A model generated the notes under the pieces. The model was not told the DNA's origin. It saw only the letters and a program-made list of their open reading frames with translations, and did no database searches. Position numbers and translations under genes: made by a program. From assembly GCA_017591395.1 (NCBI GenBank), contig WEDG01007368.1:31558-95557 (forward strand): DNA of 64,000 nt, written 5' to 3'. This document shows, in pieces, positions 32,361 to 44,624 of the stretch; positions within the stretch are counted from its first letter, which is position 1; each line of letters starts with the position of its first letter. This DNA comes from Schistocephalus solidus (lineage: Eukaryota > Platyhelminthes > Cestoda > Diphyllobothriidea > Diphyllobothriidae).

Positions 32361-33104
32361 TAAGGAGCCTTAAGTCTCAGGCATCACGGTGTCAGTCCCT
32401 CTTGGATGCATTGGTGTAAAAAACATAGTTCTTCATACGTTGATTTCTCTCGTCTAGCGATGGGGTGATGTTCGTATTTCAGGTGTGTGTGTGCGTGTGT
32501 GTGTGCGCGCCCGGGGTGTAGGGGTACTAGTTAGGGGTAGCACTACACAGATAGCATTTGGTCGCTCCATTTGTCTCGTACAGGTGGTGAATGCTCCTGT
32601 GGCCGCCTCTAACTGGTACCCAACTCTCACCTGTGGCTCCTCGAAGTTGGGTTCTTCCCAGCGGCCACACCCCGGGCAACCGTCACGACCGGCGGGCTAA
32701 ACCAGGTGAGGGTCTCCGGTGTTGTGTGTGCCTCCACACCCGGTATGTCTGACTCCCGAACTTCCCATCTCTCCCCCCTCTCAAAAAGTCCTACGGTGGG
32801 GGCGACAGCAACCCCGTAGGCGGCCCAGACTAACTCGGGTCGTTCTTCCACTAAACCAAAACCGTGACCCATAGTGGAGTTCGGCAGCCGTCTGGGATGT
32901 CCGAGCAGCCCTATTTAGGGATAGCACTGCTTGCCTCCCTCGCGGAGGAAGGGGCTAGAAAATGTGCCCTAAACAATTGCTGGTTCTCACGTCTTCTGCA
33001 GCCGGCCGCGGCTCGCAGATCGCAAACTACGCGGTCGTAAAACTCAAACAAACAACAATACCCCCCGTCCCCATCCCCTCGCCATACTCTCCAGGGCTGC
33101 TCGG
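32361..33104 (+). mobile_element. LINE-6 5' untranslated region
   Basis: A GT-rich tract at 32482-32505 is followed by GC-rich sequence without a clear long gene, leading straight into the LINE-6 start near 33105. The abrupt change from AT-rich flank to GC-rich sequence at about 32510 marks the probable element edge. Confidence 0.45.
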
Positions 33105-33300
33105 GTGAGTCCACTCACACTAGCAGCCTGGAATGTTCGTTCCCTTTTAGACAATCCTAGGAGCAACCGGCCGGAACGGCGGACGGCGCTAGTCGCTCGG
33201 GAACTGGCGCGCTACAAGGTGGACATTGCTGCTCTCAGCGAGACCCGATTCTCTGAGCAGGGTCAGCTGGAGGAGGTGGGGGCCAGCTACATCGTACAGA
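33105..33300 (+). pseudogene. LINE-6 endonuclease N-terminus
   Basis: The frame opens TLAAWNVRSLLDNPRSNRPE and contains LARYKVDIAALSETRFSEQG, with the asparagine and glutamate positions of an AP-type endonuclease. At EEVGASY it fuses abruptly to the zinc-finger region, so most of the endonuclease and the entire reverse transcriptase are missing here. Confidence 0.75.
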
Positions 33301-33860
33301 GACCGGTGAGCCAGTGCCTGGAACACAATCACACAGCAGAGATCGTCGCCTCCACTGCCCTCACTGTACTCGCGCATTCACTCATCGCATGGGCCTATTC
33401 GGTCACATGCGCATCCATGACAGCGGAATTCACCACAATGCCGACAACACCGATACACCATTCACACCCTCCGCTCCTGCCATTCTTAGCGCCCCTGCCA
33501 CCCCCACTACCATGAATGACATCGCCCCAGCCTCTACCGATTTCTCCTGCCCACACTGCGCCCGCAACTTCAACTCACGCATCGGCCTGGCCGGTCACCT
33601 GCGAATCCATCGCACGGAGGCTGGTGAACCAGTGCCTGGGGCTCCGACATATAGTCGACGCGCCCGCCTTCACTGACCTCCTTGCTCCCGCACATTTACA
33701 CACCGCATGGGCCTCTTAGGACACATGCACCTCCACGACAACCTCCGGTAAACCACCGGAGGCTAAGCTGCATCAGCACACACTACCTACACCAATACAT
33801 CGACTACACCCTCACAATCACCATTTACCAGAGTATATCACGGTTTCCAAGAAACCGTGG
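33301..33860 (+). pseudogene. LINE-6 C2H2 zinc-finger tail and 3' region
   Basis: Three finger units are read: CPHCTRAFTHRMGLFGHMRI, CPHCARNFNSRIGLAGHLRI and a third damaged one near 33690-33740 (FTHRMGLLGHM). Each has the C-x2-C and H-x3-H layout. Between them is the spacer GEPVPG, which also sits at the fusion point after the endonuclease. I associate this tail with diphyllobothriid tapeworm LINEs. The fusion point lies in a repeat of the spacer itself, which suggests recombination between spacers. Confidence 0.7.
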
Positions 33861-34614
33861 CTGGGAAGTCTGCCAATCTGACGCTTCCACCAGACCACGC
33901 CGTCGGCTCAGTGTATGTGCTGTGTGTGTCGAGTGGCTGACCAGTGGGCTGGGAGTCAGACGGCGATGGCTGCTCCATATCCCCCTGAGTTTGTGAATCC
34001 TGGTGTGTGCGTTATGGGGGCCAGGTCGTGCTGTGGCGCGCGAAGACGGGTACGCCGATCCGTCAGTTAATGCGCCCACTCCCACATCAGGCAACTGACC
34101 GGCTCGGACAGTAGTCTGACTGTGGGGGTGGGGAAAGAGTGAGTCGACAGCTCAGTGCATATTCCTCACTATAAACAATCTGACGCGCTTTGAAACTATC
34201 ACGGTGCGCTAAAAGCCGTGGCTTGGAAGGTTGCCAACTGACGGGATAACTCGGACCGCGTGGTCAGCCCAATGTGTGTTTTTGTGTGGAGTGGCTGACT
34301 GGCGGACTGAGAGTCAGGTTGCAATGGCTCCTTCTTAATGTAGCCTTTATGGCACTCCCACTCCGTGGGATCCGAGCCAGGTGTGGTGGCACGCCCAGGG
34401 CGGCTCCGGCCGCGCCAGCCACCTGCGCCCTCTCCCCATCTCCGGTCTTCTTGACTCTGTCTTGACACCGGGCTCAGGTGGGGAGGAGGAGAGAGTGCGG
34501 TAGCTGCAGCGCAAGGCTACTATCACTTAAAACTAATTCACGCGCAAGTCACCGTCCCTGCACCACCTGGTGTGGAGCATACGGTGGACCTCGTCGAAAT
34601 CGACGGTCGAACTG

Positions 34615-34650
<36 letters not shown>

Positions 34651-35491
34651 GTGCGCTCCCCATAACAAATGCCGAACATGGAGGTGTGGTGGCACGCCTA
34701 GGGGCGGCTAGGACTTAAGGGACCCAGCCGCGCCAGCCACCTGCGTCCTCTCCCGCCTCCGGTCTTCTTGACTCTGTCTTGACACCGGGCTCAGGTGGGG
34801 GAGGAGGAAAATGCGGTAGATGCAGCGCAAGTCTACTATCACTTTAAACTAAATCACGCGCAAGTCACCGTCCCTGCTCCACTTTCCCATGGAGCATACG
34901 GTGGACATCGTCGGACTACGACGGTCGATCTGTCGTGTGTGTGTGCGCGCCCACTCCAACATCAGGCAACTGACCGGCTCGGACAGTGGTCTGACTGTGG
35001 GGGTGGGGGAGAGAGTGAGGTCGACAGCTCAGCGCATATTCCTCACTATAAACAATCTGACGCGCTTGAAACTATCACGGTGCGCTAAAAGCCGTGGCTT
35101 GGAAGGTTGCTAACTGACCGGATAACTCGGACCGCGTGGTCAGCCCAATGTGTGTTTTGTGTGGAGTGGCTGACTGGTGGACTGAGAGTCAGGTTGCAAT
35201 GGCTCCTTCTTAATGTGGCCTTTATGGCACTCCCACTCCGTGGGATCCGAGCCAGGTGTGGTGGCACGCCCAGGGGCGGCTCCGGCCGCGCCAGCCACCT
35301 GCGCCCTCTCCCATCTCCGGTCTTCTTGACTGTGTCATGAGACCGGGCTCAGGTGGGGGAGGAGGAGAGAGTGCGGTAGCTGCAGCGCAAGGCTACTATC
35401 ACTTAAAACTAATTCACGCGCAAGTCACCGTCCCTGCTCCACCCTTCCATGGAGCATACGGTGGACCTCGTCGAAATCGACGGTCGAACTG

Positions 35492-35536
<45 letters not shown>

Positions 35537-36924
35537 TGTGTGGTGGCACGCCTTAGGGCGGCTAGGGCTTAGGGGACCCAGCCGCGCCAGCCACCTGCGT
35601 CCTCTCCCGCCTCCGGTCTTCTTGACTCTGTCTTGACACCGGGCTCAGGTGGGGGAGGAGGAGAGAGTGCGGTAGCTGCAGCGCAAGGCTACTATCACTT
35701 AAAACTAATTCACGCGCAAGTCACCGTCCCGGCACCACCCTTCCATGGAGCATACGGTGGACATCGTCGGACTACGACGGTCGAACTGTCGTGTGTTTGC
35801 CCCCTAAACGGGCCACGTGGTAGATGCGTTAGACCAACACGGGGGCCACATTAGTGCACGGCAGGCGTTATTCGGGTTGCGCTCCCATAACAAATGCCGA
35901 ACATGGAGGTGTGGTGGCACGCCTAGGGGTGGCTAGGACTTAAGGGACACAGCCGCGCCAGCCACCTGCGTCCTCTCCCGCCTCCGGTCTTCTTGACTCT
36001 GTCTTGACACCGGGCTCAGGTGGGGGAGGAGGAGAGAGTGCGGTAGATGCAGCGCAAGGCTACTATCACTTAAAACTAATTCACGCGCAAGTCACCGTCC
36101 CTGCACCACCCTTCCATGGAGCATACGGTGGACATCGTCGGACTACGACGGTCGAACTGTCGTGTGTCTGCCTCCTAAACGGGCCACGTGGTTGATGCGT
36201 TAGACCAACACGGGGGCCACATTAGTGCACGGCAGGCGTTATTCGGGTTGCGCTCCCATAACAAATGCCGAACATGGAGGTGTGGTGGCACGCCTAGGGG
36301 CGGCTAGGACTTAAGGGACCCAGCCGCGCCAGCCACCTGCGTCCCTCTCCCGCCTCCGGTCTTCTTGACTCTGTCTTGACACCGGGCTCAGGTGGGGGAG
36401 GAGGAGAGTGCGGTAGATGCAGCGCAAGGCTACTATCACTTTAAAACTAAATCACGCGCAAGTCACCGTCCCTGCTCCACTCTCCCATGGAGCATACGGT
36501 GGACATCGTCGGACTACGACGGTCGAACTGTCGTGTGTGTGTTTGCCCCCTGAAACGGGCCACGTGGTAGATGCGTTGGACCAACACGGGGGGCCACATC
36601 AGGAGCACGGCATGCGTTGTTAGGGTTGCGCTCCCATAACAAATGCCGAACATGGAGGTGTGGTGGCACGCCTAGGGGTGGCTAGGACTTAAGGGGACCC
36701 AGCCGCGCCAGCCACCTGCGTCCTCTCCCGCCTCCGATCTTCTTGACTTTCTCTCTTGACACCGGGCTCAGGTGGGGAGGAGGAGAGTGCGGTAGATGCA
36801 GCGCAAGTCTACTATCACTTTAAAGCTAAATCACGCGCAAGTCACTCTCCCTACTCCACTTCCCCATGGAGCATACGGTGGACATCGTCGGACTACGACG
36901 GTCGAACTGTCGTGTGTGTGAAAA
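33861..36924 (+). repeat. GC-rich tandem array with GT tracts
   Basis: Units start at a GTGTGGTGGCACGCC box found at about 34381, 34684, 35256, 35537, 35909, 36280 and 36659. The last three intervals are 372, 371 and 379 bp; the earlier ones are 303, 572 and 281 bp and alternate two unit types. Shared parts are GCCGCGCCAGCCACCTGCG, CCGGGCTCAGGTGGGG, CGCAAGGCTACTATCACTT and GCATACGGTGGAC. Long GT runs are at 34617-34650 and 35493-35540. Short open frames repeat with the units and are not genes. The array lies between two parts of one LINE endonuclease. Confidence 0.85.
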
Positions 36925-37140
36925 AGCGGCCGACCAAAGGCAGAGCGACGCGACGCTGGTTTTGCCTTTGCCATCCGTAAAGACATCGTGGGACGTCTGC
37001 CCTGTCTGCCGCAGGGTATCAATGATCGCCTGATAAGCCTCCGCCTGCCTCTTCGGGGAGACCAGTTCGCCACCATCATCAGCGCCTACGCTCCCCCAAT
37101 GACGAGCTCTGATGCGGCGAAGGACAAATTCTACGATTCA
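36925..37140 (+). pseudogene. LINE-6 endonuclease, middle part
   Basis: Directly after the last array unit the sequence reads [37 protein letters not shown] and [20 protein letters not shown]. This is the part of the endonuclease that should follow the piece ending at 33300. It is cut at KFYDS, where the long inverted repeat starts. Confidence 0.75.
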
Positions 37141-38735
37141 TAAATGACAGAATGTCGCCTCCCACGATGGATATTTATCATAAAGTCAACAAATTGCATA
37201 TTTTTTTAATGTTTTGGCTACTATTTTGTAGCACAGTATGCTCCTTGCGTGCTGAACAAAATGACTTTATTCTACCTTGCAACGATATGCAGGAATTTGC
37301 AATCATTCGCTTTTTTAACTCTTTAGATTAAGGACAAAATGTATTCGTAAAACGTTAATAGTGCATTTAACGTTTTGGAACAATAATAACCTCAATGCGT
37401 GCTTCATAAATAAGAACGTAAATTTTGTTGCTTTGTGATTTTTGTTCTCCTTGTCATGACTGAAGAACAGTCACGAGGTTAAGTAATGTCAGTTTTGAAA
37501 GGTTACTCAGAGAACCTTATTGGACTGGTGAGGGATATTGCTGATCGTCGAATAAAGGTAGAATACCGACTTGCTGTGTAATAAAGGTTGAAAGGCTGTT
37601 TGGCTTTTGTAGTACTAATTTATCCGTATAAGGTGGAGTCATGTTTGTTGTCTCACTTTTAACTTTAAGGGGGTTGAGCAAAATGAGCGGCGTTGCATAT
37701 TGTCTGCTTATTTACCTACCGTGTACAGTCCCCTTCTAGTAATAATGGATTCATTGGCCAGCAGGGATTAAATTTCAAAATACATACTACACCTGCACTA
37801 CTGCCGTTTAAAAAGCGGTAAATCTAGTTCACGTAAACTGCCAAGCAACGTCTTTACTTTGAATCGTGTAATGGGTCAGCGCATTCAAGTTTGAGTTAAA
37901 CATTTTTCACTTGACGACAATACTTTCTCAAGAAAAAGTCTCGGTAATTTTAGCGTTGTCCTAAAAACGACTCTCTTTTCAGCATCATATCCTGTTTAAA
38001 AAATATTGTTTTACAAAATTTTTATGCTCAGCAGCTGATCAAACTAATTTTGCCCGTCGGCGCATGTTTTTGTTACGAACGTTTTCAAAATCAGTTAAAT
38101 TACGGCGTAGGTATTATTATAAAATTAGAATTATGTATTTTAATCGTTTTTTATATACTGAGGAGGATTTCTCATAAACATGGTACTTTGCACATGTTTT
38201 GGCCTCCCCGTCATTAGACATATTGCTTATGCGGATTCTAATAAATCGGCTTTCGGACTTTTACGAAATGGGAGCAGGTACCGCCCGTAATATACAACAG
38301 AGAACCTAATTCATGTAAAATACTGAACTTTACGAAAGATTGATAATGACTGGTAAACCGGCAGCAACGCATTTACCAAACATTTGAAATTTTAATGAAC
38401 AAGTTTAAACAAATTTAAAATGTAAAGGAAATGGGAAAGTTAATAATACTTTCTCGAGAAATGGTAACTTTTTCAAAAAAGTGACGAATTCTGAAAACGG
38501 AAAACATTTCTATGAATGCGACAAATAAATGTAAACAGAATTGTCCCGTGATAGCGTAAGCATACAATTCTGTGTATATTAAGAGAACTACCCTTTCGTA
38601 GAATTTGTTATTTATGTTTCTGAAATTTGATTGCAAGTAATTTCAGATCTTTCTTAAAATACTGGTGAATATTTAACGATTTTCACTGTTTTCAATCGAT
38701 TAGCAATAAGTTAGATCCCTTTTCTATATGGTTAC
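37141..38735 (+). repeat. Long inverted repeat, left arm
   Basis: Matches 57720-59330 in inverse orientation. Landmarks include GCAACGATATGCAGGAATTT, CAAAATGACTTTATTCTACC and GGTAACTTTTTC near 38463, which pairs with an ACCATTTCTCGAGAAA segment. No gene is recognised. Divergence is visible but moderate. Confidence 0.75.
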
Positions 38736-38865
38736 GATAGTCTTCAAAATGCGAATGAGCGGCGTTGCTTTATTCAGGTGATAGTGCATATTTAACGTAA
38801 AGCCATTTGTATTTCTGAGTAATATAGGTAATTTTGCTTTAAATTTTAAGGAAATTATGGTTAGG

Positions 38866-38895
38866 ATTAGGGTGCAGGTTAGGGTAAGGACACAG
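38866..38895 (+). repeat. Degenerate telomere-like tract
   Basis: TTAGGATTAGGGTGCAGGTT is followed by AGGGTAAGG. The TTAGGG strand is on the forward strand; the corresponding tract at 51660 has the CCCTAA strand. Confidence 0.45.
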
Positions 38896-39289
38896 GAATA
38901 TTCAGCCTTCCTGGAATTTAACGTAAAGCCACTTGTATTACTAGAATGCGGGAGTGATCCTTTTTCTGAGTATTTAAACCAGTCCTTTCGGCTGCGATTG
39001 GAGCATTTCTTGACCCTGCTGATCCGCAACTGATGCAGGCGCGTAGTTAGAGAAAACCTAAGTGTGGGTAGTTTTTTTGCTTGTACCTAAACTGACACTC
39101 ACAGAAGCCATGCAGGTTTCTCTTGTTCAATGAGTGTCCCAGACGAGTAGTGCTTGCCGATTTACCTGAGGATGAAGTGTGTGTGACCCTCCTCCGATTC
39201 TGGTTATCGGAAGATTTCAGAGAACGCAGAACATCCAATTTTGTACAACGGGACCAAGGAGCGTTTTCCCGTTCCTGCTTCCAATACCC

Positions 39290-41010
39290 TGTATCAGTTC
39301 TCGATTAATTAACACAGCTTGCACACAAGGATCATCACACCGTAGTCGGAGGGTGGCATGGAATTTGCTGGGAACGTTGAATAGAGGCAGGCCCCAACAA
39401 CAGCCCGGAATATTTTCTTGAAGTCTTCTCCTTTAGTGTTTCCGGGACGACATATAAACTGGCTTATTGGCTATTCAGTGCCACATGTCAGAATGCAGTC
39501 ATCGGCCCTTCTGGCAAGTGATCCGACTGTAACGTTTTGTTCCCTTACGGCTGCTAGCGTATAGATGCAGATGACTTAGGCGTGGGTAAAGTGTCTCTTC
39601 ACTCGTGACTAAACTGACCGGTCACTGAGTGACGCGCACACAAGCCAGGCCTGTTTTGCTTTCTGTATGAAAGTGATCGCCACCTTGTCTCCCCCAGACG
39701 AGAAGTTCTTGCCGGTGTAGTAGAGGATGTTGCATGAGTAAAGGCTCTGTGTCCTGTACGTGGTGAAGTCATATAAGCAAAGTTGTGTCACTAGGTCAAT
39801 TGTCTAGTAGGATTTAGTGCTCACAAACGAAGGCAAGGGCTGTGTCTTCCAGCAACGTTTGCCAGTCCTTTAAAGCCATAATATCGGTTGTTTTCGTTGG
39901 TACTTACCGCATGTCACACTCCAGAAAACAGGGTTGGATATACGATTGATTTTCTTTGCTCGTGCAATGTCATGACCGACATTTGGGTGAGAAGCTAGCG
40001 TATTTTTGGTCTTATAAGGTAGGTTTGTTGAGTTGATTTGAGGCACAGAAGTCTTCTTACAAAAGAAAGCTTTATTTTTATAGGAGAAAAATGACAGAAT
40101 TTGGTTGAAACCGGAGTTTTTCGGTGCTATTTAATAGCACAAAAATAAACCTATTTAAGCCACGAATATTTTAGATAAATTTAAATAAACCGGAAAATTT
40201 GGTAGTTTATCAATACAAATATGAAGAAAAGTGTAATAAATCGTACTGTTTTCAAAAAAAGGAACGTATTCATCTGTATCAATTGTTTTTTGCATATTTC
40301 TTACGTTTTTACCACAAAGCGCAGTAGTGCACTTATTTACCATTATGTTGTTTTGCGGCAACTAGAATTGGGACAGTAAACAAAATATACACATTAAACA
40401 GTGCAGGCGAACGCCCAAAAAAAACATGTTAAATGTAAAGCATGCGAAAATATACTTTGTTGTATAATATATTTTCCGGAAATGGGTGCTTTAGAAACGC
40501 AATGGGCAAAAGATAATCAGTTTTTGAAAAATCTTAGTTGATATTCGAAAACTCGGTTTTCCATTTGCAATTTTAAAAAATTGATCTGAATTTAAAAATA
40601 TACAACGAAAAATGCAAGAATATAAACAGAAAAGTAAGTTTTTTTTATTTTCAGCAGAAAATCTGTCAAAATGTTTCAGTAAAGTCAATTCCAGTCCAAG
40701 TTCCCGATTGTTACCTTGACGTAACCATTTACAATGTAAAATCTGCGAATATGTTTTAACAAAATATCTAGTTTAAGCGCGTTTTAAAAAGGTAACTTAT
40801 CACAGAAAGTTTTAATTGATTTTAGCCATATTAAAAGTCAACAGTTGTTGTGGTCGGTATGTTGTCTTGGCATTAATTTTCATTTTTGGGGTTAGTCTAC
40901 AAATATGACTCAAATGGCCATTTGCATTCAAAAGAATATCCAAAAGCTCACTCCGTTTAATACTTCTCCGGAATATCTTACCTTAAACGTTTCGGTAAAC
41001 ACATCGAATA
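39290..41010 (+). repeat. Dispersed block R, copy 2
   Basis: Parallel to 28000-29385 and without the LINE insertion. The forward frame at 40905-41240 continues past the point where copy 1 is interrupted, but it shows no domain. Confidence 0.75.
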
Positions 41011-41879
41011 TAATCAAAAATTATGGCTTTTCACTTAAAAACACTGAACTTGTAAGGTATTTGCTAGTATTTCAAGGATGCTCTGACATTAATGTTAATT
41101 CAATACTAGAAAAACCAATAAAGACAATTTTGCAGAATAAAATTTCTCTTTATGTTCACGCGATGGTACGCTTACGGTTTCATCTGATAATTATTTTACA
41201 ATTAATTAGCACAGTTAAAGCGATTTATTACGTTTTGTAAATACAGTAAAACGTTTTTCATATCTCCAAGTTTTAAATGTTCTTAAGGTTTTAGGCTATT
41301 CTTTCGAAGTTTTGGTACATGCGTTAATGCCGGTTTGCCATAAATTACCATTTCTGTAAATTTCAGCGTTTTGCATGAGCTCGGTAATCTGCTCTATGGC
41401 TTTAACTTGGAGGAACATAGTAAGCGGTTTAATTGTGTGATATGCAGTCCAGTGTAGTTGAATTTTTATAGACGCTAGAATTCACAGCATTTGCATTCTA
41501 AATTTTAAGGAATGGCGTAGTTTTTCCTTCAGATTTACGTGTGGCTTTACTTGGTAGAGAGGCTTAGCACAGCATGAATTCTGGCTATATTATTCTTAGA
41601 AAATGCAGCAGCTTATTTCCAAAAATCTTGAAGAAGTCTTAGAAAAAATAACTTTGCAATCCATTTGTATATTACTGTTTGCATCATTCGCAAAACGATA
41701 TTGTTGCTTAAACTTAAAGACGGTGATTTTTTGTGTACGACATTATGTGTAGACTTGAATTTCTACAGATACAAAATCACGCCATGAGGTTAAAAATGCC
41801 CCAATGTCACTTACAGACTTTACATGGTATCCCGCATATTTACTTCTTAGCTTACCAAAAGAACATTTGATTTCAAAAT
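41011..41879. other. Spacer with no recognised gene
   Basis: AT-rich. Part (41280-41400) resembles 42980-43080, so it belongs to the same tandem duplication as block V. Confidence 0.4.
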
Positions 41880-42790
41880 GTTGGCAGTTCTTCTCATACG
41901 ATGCTTCCTACTGAGCCCCTGGTATGTGTTTTTTAGTCCTTATTAGACATTTTAGTAGCTCTGATCGATCAACCCAGGGTCTTATTTGCTAAGTAGCGTA
42001 GCCCTCTGATGAAAAATTGCGTCTGGGTACTTAAAGTGAGTAACAGCCATAACTGCATAATTGTATCTCGATCGATATTGACGGCTCAATTTATAAATGT
42101 ATGTACATTATATATAACCCTTTATCCATTGTTGTTCAAGTAAATGCATTTTATTCAAATGAACGTTTTCAGGATCTTTAGGTTATCTTATTAATCTCTG
42201 ACGTGAAATGTTTTGGGTTTTTCAGGCACTTTGACACGCATTAATAAAAACCCTTCGTTACACTGGTTTTTAAATGAAAACTCTGTTATTCTAGCATAGG
42301 CATTTGGAGGGTAGACATTTTAGAACTTAGTTTTTGCAATATGGCTAATTCGGAAAAACAAATATCTGAGAATGTTCGCTGGTCTTCTTCACTTTGTAGC
42401 ATACATCAGGACAGTTTACTTGACTTTTACAATTAAAAATTGACATATCTTTCTGCTTGAAAGTCACGGTTTTGCATAGCATGCGGGTAGAGTTGTCCTG
42501 CGGAAGGCACTCCTGATATGCTTATCCAGATTATGCATCGTGCTGTTCGCCCAGAATGGCAAGGGACGCCCCGAGGTTAGATATGCGTTTACTGCCGCCT
42601 TTGCAAGAGGGAAGTTCTGATGCTTTCTTATACCAAGAAAGTAGCCCTGTCTCGTACGGTGATCCGCGTGCAGCAGATAAAACTGTAAGTTTGCCTGTAC
42701 GTTTTCGACCGCAGTGTTTGTCGACACCAGAACCGGAAGTTCCATGCCATTTGAACACTGAACTTGTAAAGTAATCCAATACTAGAAATA
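41880..42790 (+). repeat. Dispersed block V, copy 2
   Basis: Tandem with 43100-44510: GGATGCTTCCTACTGAGCCC-type sequence, TTATCCATTGTTGTTCAAGT and GTTACACTGGTTTTTAAA recur about 1.2 kb later. Confidence 0.75.
42531..42694 (-). pseudogene. Orphan gene copy 2, exon 3 only
   Basis: Minus-strand exon 3 follows a GTACAG acceptor, is open for 53 codons and ends GASLAILGEQHDA plus stop. Exons 1 and 2 are absent; the block switches to other sequence at about 42770. A second frame (42745-42464) is also open across this region, but it does not match the splice phase and contains stops in copy 1. Confidence 0.5.
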
Positions 42791-43099
42791 CCAATAAAGA
42801 AATTGTGGCAAAAAGAAATTTTCTCCTGATATTCACGCGATGGTACGTTTACGGGTTTCACCGGATAATTCTTTTTAAATTTATTCATGACAGTTAAGGT
42901 GATTTTTTAACGTTTTTCGGAATATGTCATTTTGGTATTTTCTAAATAAGGTAAAACGTTTTTTCATCTCTCTAAGTTCTTTTACATTTTTTAAGGTTTT
43001 TGGCTATTCTTTTGGAGGTTTTGGTGTATGCCTTAATGCCGGTTTGCAATAAATTATAATTTTTGGTAAATTTCGGCATTATTATGACTAAGGTAGTCT

Positions 43100-44510
43100 A
43101 TTGAAATAGGATTTTAAAAGTGGCAGTTCTCCTCATAGGATGCTTCCTACTGAGCCCCTGGTATGTGTTTGTTAGTCCTTATTAGACCTTTTAGTAGCTC
43201 TGAACGATCATCTCAGGGACTTATTTGCTAAGTTCCGTAACCCTCTGAATATAATTGCGTCTGGGTACTTAATTTAATAACAGCCATAACTGCATAATTG
43301 CATTCGATCGATATTGACGGCTCAATTATTAATTTTGTGAACATTATATATAAGCCTTTATCCATTGTTGTTCAAGTAAATGCATTTTATACAAATGAAC
43401 GTTTTAGGTTTTTCAGGCACGTTGACACGCATTAATAAAATCCCTTCGTTACACTGGTTTTTAAAGGAAAAATCTGTTATTATGCATGGGCATTTGGAGC
43501 GTAGAAATTGTAGAACTCAGTTTTTGCAACAGGGCTGATTCAGAACAACAGATATTCGCGAAATTTTTTGCTGGTCTTCTTCACTTTGTAGCATACATCC
43601 AGACAGTTTACTTGACTTTTACAATTAAAAATTGACATCTTTCTGCTTGAAAGTCAGGGTTTGCATAGCATGCGGGTAGAGTTGTCCTGCGGAAGGCACT
43701 CCTGATATGCTTATCCAGATTATGCATCGTGCTGTTTGCCCAGAATGGCAAGGGACGCCCCGCGGTTAGATATGCACGAACTGCCGACTTTGCAAGAGGG
43801 AAGTTCTGATGCTTTCTTATACCAAGAAAGTAGCCCTGTCTCGTAGGATGATCCGCGTGCAGCAGATAAAACTGTAAGTTTGCATGTACGTTTTCGACCG
43901 CAGTGCTTGTCGACACCCGAACCGGAAGTTCCATGCCATTTGAACGGTGAAACGTCCATCTTGTCAGCAAATAAACAGAATGACACGTCAGCATGTAGAT
44001 TTTGAAGGAATTAATTATTATTGATAAAGTACACGGGCAGAAAATGCACCTTTTTGAGAGTACAGAGCAAAAATTATAGTTTCTCTAATGAATACCTACC
44101 TCCACTGAAAGTCAATATATATTGTGGGGATTTCAACATTACAGACAAAAAATAAAACCCTCTGACTGGCAGTCTTTTTGGGTGATGAACAATTTAAAAT
44201 TATTCAACGATGGAAGGTCTCTATTGTTAAGATTTCACTTTCTTTCCGTGACTGAAATGTTTTCTTTAAAGTTGGTAATCGTTTTAGCAGCATAAGAGCG
44301 GAGTCTTTCAAAAGAGTATTTGGTTCTGGCAAAGCACAGTCCGGAACTGAAATAGAGAGTTTCAGAATGTATAATTAGCAGTAAAACGTTTGTATTGAGC
44401 AGATTTGAGGTAGATAGACTCTGTTTTAAAAAACCTCACCCCCAACGCAGATGGCCTTCCCCTAAAATTTAGTAGGTGTTACGGCTAGGATTGGAATGCT
44501 TAGAGTCCCA
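43100..44510 (+). repeat. Dispersed block V, copy 3
   Basis: This is the longest partner of copy 1. It covers all introns and exons of the orphan gene except the first part of exon 1, and breaks at about 44510 into a telomere-like tract. Confidence 0.7.
43720..44510 (-). pseudogene. Orphan gene copy 3, truncated
   Basis: Exon 3 (43871-43720) is open with an ACTTACAG acceptor and a stop after GKQHDA. Exon 2 (about 44325-44100) keeps both splice sites but has a TGA near its middle and one extra base. Exon 1 survives only as its last 60 bases or so with an intact GTGAGG donor. Confidence 0.5.
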
Positions 44511-44512
44511 AT

Positions 44513-44620
44513 TAGGGTTGCGTCTGGGGCTTTTAGAGGGGTTTTGCTGGAGTTAGGCTTAAAATTAGAAAGGTTAGCACAAGGACTAGATAAGGTTAGG
44601 GTTAAAGTTGGCAACCGAGT
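44513..44620 (+). repeat. Degenerate telomere-like tract
   Basis: Contains ATTAGGGTTGCGTCTGGGGC, GTTAGGCTT, GGTTAGCAC and AAGGTTAGGGTTAAAG. It begins exactly where the duplicated block ends. Confidence 0.4.
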
Positions 44621-44624
44621 GCAT

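Noticed and set aside
33861..36924. CRISPR-like array
   Set aside because: Units are 280-570 bp with no short repeat and spacer pattern, and the context is clearly eukaryotic.
34478..36980. Repeated short proteins beginning MTPGSGGGGGES or MGEEEN
   Set aside because: They recur with the satellite unit, start and stop at unit features and shift frame between units; GC-rich composition explains them.
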